DNA from: Lachnospiraceae bacterium UBA7160
GTDB lineage: Bacteria; Bacillota; Clostridia; Lachnospirales; Lachnospiraceae
DNA: 11,516 nucleotides
Assembly (NCBI GenBank): GCA_002491565.1
Contig: DKWE01000003.1
Coordinates: 18,565 to 30,080 of the forward strand
Reading direction: 5' to 3'
The translations under genes were made by a program, and so were the position numbers. Of the stretch, positions 1-5,315 are shown in pieces; positions within the stretch are counted from its first letter, which is position 1; the number at the start of each line of letters is the position of its first letter. The notes beneath the pieces are model-generated. The model was not told the origin of the DNA, made no database searches, and saw only the letters and a list, made by a program, of their open reading frames with translations.

Positions 1-927
1 CTGAATCTCCAGATTCTCCGGATCCGCAAAGTTCTCAATGTGGAAGAACTGCTCTACCTTCTTGACGCCCTGCGCCGTCAGATTCACGATCTTGTCCTTT
101 TCATTTACAATGAAGTCGCCTGTCTCGGTAATCTCCTCACCCATCAGCGCCGTCATCTTTGTGACCTCTCCGCTCGCCTCGCCGCGTTCCAGCTGGCGTG
201 CCAGGATGTCGCAGACCTCATAAAGCTTTGTCGACTTTCCGCTCTGTCCGGAAATGATCAGAGGTGTGCGGGCCTCATCAATCAGGACCGAGTCAACCTC
301 GTCAATGATCGCATATTCCAGATCGCGCTGTACCAGCTGCTCCTTGTAAATCACCATGTTGTCACGCAGGTAATCGAAGCCCAGTTCGTTGTTCGTCACG
401 TAGGTAATGTCGCAGGCATACTGCTTGCGGCGCTCGTCGTTATCCATCTGATTGAGTACACAGCCGACTGTCAGACCCAGAAACTCATGCACCTTCCCCA
501 TCCACTCCGCGTCACGATGCGCCAGATAATCATTGACCGTGACAATATGGACACCCTTTCCGGTCAGGGCATTCAGGTAAGCCGGAAGCGTCGACACCAG
601 CGTCTTACCTTCTCCGGTACGCATCTCGGCGATGCGGCCCTGGTGAAGGATAATGCCGCCGATGATCTGCACCCGGTAATGCTCCATCCCGAGGACTCTC
701 TTTGCTGCCTCCCGCACCGTCGCGTAAGCCTCCGGAAGCAGGCTGTCCAGAGTCTCTCCGTTCGCGTAGCGCGTCTTGTATTCCTGTGTCTTCGCCCTCA
801 GCTCTTCATCTGATAACGCCTGCATCGAAGGACGCAGGCTCTCAACCTTGTCCACAAGCGGCATAATCATTTTCAGCTCCCGCTGACTGTGGGTTCCGAA
901 AATCTTTTCAACAAACTTCATTGCCAT
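1..927 (-). CDS. secA: SecA preprotein translocase ATPase, N-terminal part (cut by window start)
   Basis: SecA is the cytoplasmic motor ATPase that pushes unfolded preproteins through the SecYEG channel. The first 309 codons are present; the remaining ~500-600 residues expected for a bacterial SecA lie outside the window. The protein begins MAMKFVEKIFG. Visible family landmarks are the IIGG...HQGRIAEM segment (about residues 88-102), Walker A MRTGEGKT (102-109), the VNDYLAHRDAEWMG helicase segment (131-144), the Walker B / DEAD-like box DEVD (209-212), and the following SVLIDEARTPLIISG (213-227). The start at 927 is chosen because GGAG sits 7 bases upstream; the in-frame ATG at 921 (MKF...) is an alternative with a poorer spacing. 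It lies downstream of hpf, an order common in Firmicutes, but a terminator and a separate promoter lie between them, so it is probably transcribed independently. Identity is certain. Confidence 0.98.
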   Translation of the reverse strand, partial: MAMKFVEKIFGTHSQRELKMIMPLVDKVESLRPSMQALSDEELRAKTQEYKTRYANGETLDSLLPEAYATVREAAKRVLGMEHYRVQIIGGIILHQGRIAEMRTGEGKTLVSTLPAYLNALTGKGVHIVTVNDYLAHRDAEWMGKVHEFLGLTVGCVLNQMDNDERRKQYACDITYVTNNELGFDYLRDNMVIYKEQLVQRDLEYAIIDEVDSVLIDEARTPLIISGQSGKSTKLYEVCDILARQLERGEASGEVTKMTALMGEEITETGDFIVNEKDKIVNLTAQGVKKVEQFFHIENFADPENLEIQ

Positions 928-985
928 AGCTTTTCTCCATTTCAAGATATTTCCAGATTCTTGTACTTCGAATCAATTCCTGTCT

Positions 986-1014
986 ATTCTATCACTTTCC
1001 CTACCACAACACAA
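986..1014 (-). promoter_or_regulatory. Candidate sigma-A promoter of secA
   Basis: Read on the minus strand, a -35 box TTGTGT (1009-1014) and a -10 box TAGAAT (986-991) are separated by exactly 17 bases. Transcription would start near 979, giving a leader of about 50 bases before the secA ATG. It lies just downstream of the hpf terminator, which fits an independent secA transcription unit. The call rests on consensus matching only. Confidence 0.6.
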
Positions 1015-1038
1015 TCAAAATTTTTATGAACAAAATAA

Positions 1039-1066
1039 GAGAGCGCGTTCATAATTTCGCGCTCTC
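1039..1066 (-). terminator. Rho-independent terminator behind hpf
   Basis: A perfect 9-bp stem GAGAGCGCG / CGCGCTCTC (1039-1047 with 1058-1066) closes a 10-base loop. On the minus strand the stem is followed by TTATTTTGTT, a T-rich tract; the plus-strand side has no T run beyond TTATT, so it acts mainly on the hpf transcript. AATAA and TTATT outside the stem can extend it past a 3-base bulge. It sits about 225 bases beyond the hpf stop codon. Confidence 0.75.
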
Positions 1067-1291
1067 CACTTATTGTCTGTCACAGCTCTGCTAACCTTCC
1101 GTTCATGCCATCCAAACACATCATCCGCTCATAGACACCTTGCGGTAGACATCCCCATAGTTCCTTTCCAAAAGCACGGTCTGCTGGATCCTGCCCACTC
1201 TCTGAGTCCCGTCCATCTGACCTGTGCGGGCAATTCATTCTCGCACTGCCAGACAGCACCTTCCTGCTCCTGCCATAGCCCCCGGTGATCC
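1067..1291 (-). other. Long 3' region of hpf with an unrecognised 71-codon reading frame
   Basis: This stretch lies between the hpf stop codon and the terminator. A minus-strand frame runs from 1295 to 1080 and would start with TTG overlapping the hpf stop (TTGA), giving 71 residues that end in GVYERMMCLDGMNGRLAEL. There is no ribosome binding site of its own, no recognised domain and no signal sequence; translational coupling to hpf is the only plausible route to expression. The sequence contains no AT-rich promoter-like stretch. It could be a small coupled gene, a decayed gene remnant or simply an untranslated tail. I do not recognise it. Confidence 0.25.
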
Positions 1292-1822
1292 TCAATACTC
1301 CGGCTCAATCAAACCATAAGTATTGCCCTTTCTCTTGTAAACAACATTGACCTCCTCGGTCTCCGCATTGCGGAATACATAAAAGCTGTGTCCGAGCAGT
1401 TCCATCTGAATGCAGGCATCCTCCGGATACATCGGCTTCATCCCGAAATGCTTCGTGCGGATGATGCGAACCTCCTCGAGCGCTTCTTCACTCTCCTTCT
1501 CGATGAACTCCTTGCGGAAGTTTCCTCCCTCCTGATGCTTTGCAATAATCTTTTCCTTGTACTTACGGAGCTGGCGCTCGATGACCTCCTCTACCAGATC
1601 AATCGATACATACATATCATTGCTCACCTGCTCCGACCGGATAATATTTCCTTTCACCGGAATCGTAACCTCTATCTTCTGGCGCTCCTTTTCCACGCTC
1701 ATCGTCACAATAATTTCTGTCTCAGGAGTAAAATACCGCTCCAGCTTTCCTAACTTGTCCTTCACCGCATTCCTCAAGCCTTCGCTCACTTCAAGGTTCT
1801 TGCCACTAATCGTAAACTTCAT
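1292..1822 (-). CDS. hpf: Ribosome hibernation promoting factor, long form
   Basis: Long-form HPF (also called RaiA/YvyD) binds the 30S decoding region when growth stops and pairs 70S ribosomes into inactive 100S dimers. The 176-residue protein has the expected two parts. The N-terminal S30AE beta-alpha domain covers about residues 1-95 (MKFTISGKNLEVSEGLRNAV... through SNDMYVSIDLVEEVIERQLRKYKEKI). The C-terminal dimerisation domain covers about 118-176, starting at VRIIRTKHFGMKPMYPEDA and containing the typical QMELLGHSFYVFRN and NVVYKRKGNTYGLIEPEY stretches. The start ATG at 1822 follows AAAGGAG at 1831-1837 with an 8-base spacer; an in-frame GTG at 1831 overlaps that site and is unlikely to be used. 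The gene has its own promoter and terminator. Identity and the long class are secure. Confidence 0.97.
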   Translation of the reverse strand: MKFTISGKNLEVSEGLRNAVKDKLGKLERYFTPETEIIVTMSVEKERQKIEVTIPVKGNIIRSEQVSNDMYVSIDLVEEVIERQLRKYKEKIIAKHQEGGNFRKEFIEKESEEALEEVRIIRTKHFGMKPMYPEDACIQMELLGHSFYVFRNAETEEVNVVYKRKGNTYGLIEPEY

Positions 1823-1893
1823 ACCGCCCACTCCTTTACATTTAGAATCATTATCAGAAACGGATCGTCCGAACGCCGCTTCTAATTACTGTC

Positions 1894-1921
1894 ATTATAT
1901 CACAAATATTAATTTTTTCAA
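1894..1921 (-). promoter_or_regulatory. Strong sigma-A promoter of hpf
   Basis: On the minus strand, -35 TTGAAA (1916-1921) and a perfect -10 TATAAT (1894-1899) are separated by 16 bases and embedded in very AT-rich DNA. Transcription is expected near 1887, giving a leader of about 65 bases. The promoter lies only about 50 bases beyond the hisA stop codon, so hpf can be expressed independently of hisA. No sigma-B or sigma-H consensus was noticed. Confidence 0.8.
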
Positions 1922-1969
1922 TATATTTTTGTAATATCTTAAATTTTCGGAATTTTTATATTATTAACT

Positions 1970-2746
1970 CTATTTATCACATAATTCCAAAATTTTCCGG
2001 TACGACAATGGCCCGCCAAACAAATCCAGCGCGCTCCCGACTGTGACATCCAGATTTCCTCTTCCGAGTCTGCGAAGAAGCTCCAGATCCTCATAGCTGC
2101 CGACGCCTCCTGCATACGTCACAGGGCATTTTCCCCATCCGCCAAGAAGCCCTGCTACCTCTGTCTCCACGCCCCGTGCCTTACCCTCGACATCGACTGC
2201 ATGAACCAGAAACTCGTCACAGTATCCAGCCAGCTCATCCATCAGTTCTGCCGTCAATGGCACATCCGTAAACGTCTGCCACCGGTCTGTCACGATATAA
2301 TAGCAGCCGTCCTTCTTTCTGCAGCTTAAATCCAGTACCAGATGCTCCTTCCCAACCAGGCGGGAAAGCCTTGTAAGATTTTCAAACTGAATCTGTCCTC
2401 CGCGAAAAACAAACGAGGTTACAATGACATGGGAGGCCCCTGCACGCAAAAATTCCTCCGCATTCTCATCGCGGATCCCGCCTCCTATCTGCAATCCGCC
2501 CGGATCTGCCGCCAATGCGAGAAAAGCCTGCTGCTTCGTGACCTCATACCACGGAGAGTCCTCCGGGTTCAGGAGAATGACATGTCCGCCAGTCAGCGCA
2601 TCTGCGCGGTAAAGACGCGCATAAAAAGCGGCATCCTGTTCCGAGACGAAATTTTCACTCGCTTTGTCTTCCTCATCCCGCAGGCTCCCGCCTACAATTT
2701 GCTTCACTTTTCCATTATGTATATCGATACATGGCCGAAATTTCAT
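1970..2746 (-). CDS. hisA: Phosphoribosylformimino-5-aminoimidazole carboxamide ribotide isomerase, eukaryote (HIS6) type
   Basis: HisA catalyses the Amadori isomerisation of ProFAR to PRFAR, the fourth step of histidine synthesis, in the cytoplasm. The 258-residue length and (beta/alpha)8 pattern fit. Visible landmarks: RPCIDIHNGKVKQIVGG at the start with the catalytic general base candidate Asp8; LQIGGGIRDENAEEFL (85-100); VLDLSCRK with Asp139 as the likely second catalytic acid; VHAVDVEGKARGVE (181-194); YAGGVGSYEDLELL (211-224); and VGSALDLFGG (236-245) for phosphate binding. The wording of these motifs, especially SCRKKDG and SALDLFGG, follows the eukaryotic HIS6 branch (hisA_euk type) rather than the ordinary bacterial HisA. 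AGGAGG sits 5 bases before the ATG. No other his gene is in the window, and no convincing promoter lies directly upstream, so it may be read from the lipoprotein side through the palindromic element at 2792-2877. Confidence 0.93.
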   Translation of the reverse strand: MKFRPCIDIHNGKVKQIVGGSLRDEEDKASENFVSEQDAAFYARLYRADALTGGHVILLNPEDSPWYEVTKQQAFLALAADPGGLQIGGGIRDENAEEFLRAGASHVIVTSFVFRGGQIQFENLTRLSRLVGKEHLVLDLSCRKKDGCYYIVTDRWQTFTDVPLTAELMDELAGYCDEFLVHAVDVEGKARGVETEVAGLLGGWGKCPVTYAGGVGSYEDLELLRRLGRGNLDVTVGSALDLFGGPLSYRKILELCDK

Positions 2747-2791
2747 AAGCCCCTCCTTCTCTGCTCCTGCAGGCGGCTGTAATTCCCCTAA

Positions 2792-2877
2792 AACACATCA
2801 GGTCCCCGCCTTGCTCCGGTTCATGCCACTCATATGGCACCATCCGGAGCAAAACAGAGACACCTGATATTTGTGTT
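2792..2877 (-). repeat. Nested palindromic element / structured RNA upstream of hisA
   Basis: Three nested inverted repeats share one centre. The outer pair is AACAC+ATCAGGT (2792-2803) with ACCTGAT+GTGTT (2862-2868 and 2873-2877, 4-base bulge). The middle pair is TTGCTCCGG / CCGGAGCAA, 9 bp (2811-2819 with 2844-2852). The inner pair is TGCCA / TGGCA (2824-2828 with 2835-2839) around a 6-base loop. The segment between outer and middle stems (2804-2810 opposite 2853-2861) cannot pair on the plus strand but can pair almost fully as minus-strand RNA using G-U pairs. It may be an attenuator or terminator behind the lipoprotein gene (TGTGTTTTAG follows the stem), a hisA leader structure, or a REP/MITE-like mobile palindrome. 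No known riboswitch consensus was recognised. Confidence 0.65.
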
Positions 2878-2912
2878 GCACGGTTCAAAGGTCTCCGCGC
2901 AGCCTGCCGCCA

Positions 2913-3491
2913 TCAGCGGTTTGCATTCGCGCCATCCCCGGTCAGGGTATCTCCGGCGTCCTCGACCCCGTTGATCAGATCCTTCCCGGCATCTCCGACT
3001 CCGTCAATCAGATCCTCCGCCGCGCCGCCAAGCGCGGAGCCTTCCTCGTCTGTCACACTGTTAATCCGACGGCCTTCATCGGTGGCATCCTCATCCAAAC
3101 CATCCGTTCCGTCCAGTCCGAGCTCGTCCGTCCCTGCTCCGAGACCATCGTTCCCGCCCTCGCCGAGATTGTCTGCCCCGGCCGGATTGTCCGTCACATC
3201 TGTGTCAGTCCCGTTCTCTTTGGCTTTGTCTTCCTCATCACGGCCTGCAGGCAGATCCTCCCTGCCTGTTTCTCCTGCCGTTCCATTTTCCAGTGCGCCA
3301 TCACGTTTTCCATCCAGCGTCTGATCCGTATCCGCCTGTGTTCGCCCGGATGAATCCTGTTCCGTCTGCCTGGCCTTTTTTTCTGTCTCCTTCTTGGACG
3401 CTGCATTATTTCCGTCATTTCCGCAGCCTGTCAGAAGCCCCATGCAGCAGACGCATGCCGCGCAAAGTGCCAATTTCTTCCAGCGCTTCAT
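2913..3491 (-). CDS. Small acidic lipoprotein of unknown function
   Basis: The 192-residue product begins MKRWKKLALCAACVCCMGLL followed by TGC, a lipoprotein signal peptide with lipobox LLTGC and lipidated Cys23, so it should be anchored to the outer face of the membrane. The rest is low-complexity and strongly hydrophilic, rich in Asp, Glu, Gly, Asn and Thr, with Lys/Glu clusters near the start (KKETEKKARQTEQDSS). The last ~35 residues contain a short near-repeat, DLIDGVGDAGK then DLINGVEDAGD, possibly amphipathic helices. No catalytic or binding domain is recognised. The start at 3491 is chosen because GGAG lies 9 bases upstream and the signal peptide begins there; a longer frame from a GTG at 3548 would put a non-signal extension in front. 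A lone -10-like TATTAT at 3556-3561 is the only promoter hint. Similar acidic lipoproteins are common in Lachnospiraceae, but no function can be assigned. Confidence 0.8.
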   Translation of the reverse strand: MKRWKKLALCAACVCCMGLLTGCGNDGNNAASKKETEKKARQTEQDSSGRTQADTDQTLDGKRDGALENGTAGETGREDLPAGRDEEDKAKENGTDTDVTDNPAGADNLGEGGNDGLGAGTDELGLDGTDGLDEDATDEGRRINSVTDEEGSALGGAAEDLIDGVGDAGKDLINGVEDAGDTLTGDGANANR

Positions 3492-3598
3492 AGTCCCGCT
3501 CTCCTTTTTTCTTATTCCTGCCGCGGTCAGAGCTTTGACTCTTTCCACTGCAACTATAATATGCGCAGGATCTATGCTTTTTATTCACAAACAGTCTC

Positions 3599-3633
3599 TG
3601 TCCTGCAGCTTTGCAGAGCATCACTGCAGGACA
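3599..3633 (-). terminator. Possible terminator hairpin behind the transglutaminase gene
   Basis: A perfect 10-bp inverted repeat TGTCCTGCAG / CTGCAGGACA (3599-3608 with 3624-3633) encloses a 15-base loop, 20 bases past the stop codon of the large gene. The minus-strand sequence after the stem (GAGACTGTTTGTG) has only a weak T tract, so termination may be partial and the lipoprotein could be read through. Confidence 0.4.
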
Positions 3634-3653
3634 TCTCTTAAATTATCTTAATT

Positions 3654-5315
3654 TTAAGAAACCTTTATTTTACAGGTAACGGACTTTGACCCGGACTTTA
3701 CGGTAATCACCGCGGTCCCTTTTTTTATTGCTTTAATCTTTCCCTTCGTTGAAACAGTCGCTATCTTCTTATTTGAAGTCGTATAAGTAACTTTTTCCAG
3801 GCTCGTAACTGGCGAAATCACGGCAGAAAGCTGTGCCGAACTTCCCTTTTTCAGCTCCAGCGTCTTCGGAATTCCTGTAATAGAAGTAGTCTTAACGGCA
3901 TTCTTCTGCACTTTTACTTTAATTTTCGCCTTCAGACCACTTTTTAAGGTGACAGTCACAGTCGCGGAACCAGCCTTTTTCTGTGCCGTAATTTTTCCCT
4001 TTGAGGAAACCTTTACCACCGAAGTCTTTGAAGACTTCCAGCTGCTCACCTTGTCGCCCTTTGCAAGTCCGCTGACCTTTACGGCAGACGTTGACTGTCC
4101 TGTCTTGAGCACAATGCTTTTCACATTCAGGGAGATCGTCGGTTTCAGCTTCGTTCCTTTTGCAGTGACTGTATCCTTTGCTTTGCGGCACCGGTCGCAC
4201 ACTGCAGTCTTTGTGCCGTCTTTGATACAAGTAGCATCCTGATTGTAAGAATACGCGGTAAATGCATGTCCAAGGGCAGGAATACTCAAGACTTCCTTTT
4301 TTCCACAGCCATCCCGGCTGCAGACAGCTGCTTCTTTGCCTGCCTGCGTGCACGTCGCAGCCTGCAGAACCTGATAATTCGTTAACCGGTGACAATGCGA
4401 GGACGCCAGCACCGGCAGGACAAATGCCTTGGTATACTCCGCCCCGGAGAAAACATTATAAAGTGTGCGTTCCTGCGCAATGACAGCATTGATACCACGG
4501 TCTCCGCTTCCAACCAAAAGATAGCGCTCCGAGCAATGGTCCCTCTGATCGTCCCAGGTCGTATCGACCAGATACCAGCCTCCATCTTCCATCCGGACAT
4601 AATTCCACATATGCCCCTCTATGCTGCCATCCGCTTTCCGTGCTCCGCCGGGAATCAGCACAGACTCGATTCCCAAACGCCCGCACAACACTTTAAATGT
4701 TTTCGCATAGCCTTCGCAGACCACCACTCCATCCTTTAGCAGCACGCCGGATGCAGACCACGCATATGGCTTGGCCTGCCCGGAAGCATAAGTCGCACGC
4801 GCACAAACTTCATCATGGATTGCTTTGACTGTATCATACCGCGAAGCATTTGCCGGAAGTTTTCTGGCAATTTCCGCTGCAGCTGCATCCGCCGCCGCAT
4901 CAAACGCGGCAATCTCTTTGGAAGCATTCGCATACCGCTCCTTTGGAGTCAGCTTTACCGAATAGATCGCCGCCGTTCCCTCCGTTGCATTTTGGACGCT
5001 GGTATAGCGTACATTCCATCCATACGTCAATCCGCCAAGCCAGAAAACCTCTGGAGCATCATACAGAAATGCATCATAGGATGCCTGCACCATATAGGCA
5101 AGCGCAGCCTTTACCTCCCGTTCGTAAGCATCTGCATCTGCCGGAGACCAGTCAGAAAAGGTACCATTTTTCTTCTTGGTCCGCACAACCTGATAGGAAA
5201 TCGGATTAGATAATTCTATGGTAATCTCTGTGCTTTTCCGCTTCTCCAGGTACTCTTTCTTCATCGCTTTATAGGCTGCAAGCGCATATCCCTCCAACTG
5301 TGCTCCGTATGAACC
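3654..5315 (-). repeat. Second copy of the intragenic module (TG-Cys-Big2-Big2)
   Basis: This is the C-terminal copy of a tandem duplication inside the large gene. It encodes a transglutaminase-like domain, two Cys-rich repeats and two Big2 domains ending at the stop codon. Compared with the first copy, 20 of 25 residues around the active-site Cys are identical (VCEGYAKTFK.LC.R.GIE.VL.PG). The first Big2 domain keeps long shared runs such as ITAQKKAG and ATVTVTLKSG. It lacks one of the three Cys repeats found in the first copy. Confidence 0.85.

Noticed and set aside
40..813. Long plus-strand open frame opposite secA
   Set aside because: It lies wholly antisense to a clear secA reading frame, has no ribosome binding site and encodes no recognisable domain; it is a codon-bias shadow.
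1832..1893. raiA-type structured RNA expected near some hpf/raiA genes
   Set aside because: The hpf leader is only about 65 bases and shows no large nested structure, so there is no room for that RNA here.
1932..1963. AT-only inverted repeat (TAATAT ... ATATTA) behind hisA considered as a terminator
   Set aside because: The stem is weak, asymmetric and has no T tract on the minus strand; the region is better explained as AT-rich DNA upstream of the hpf promoter.
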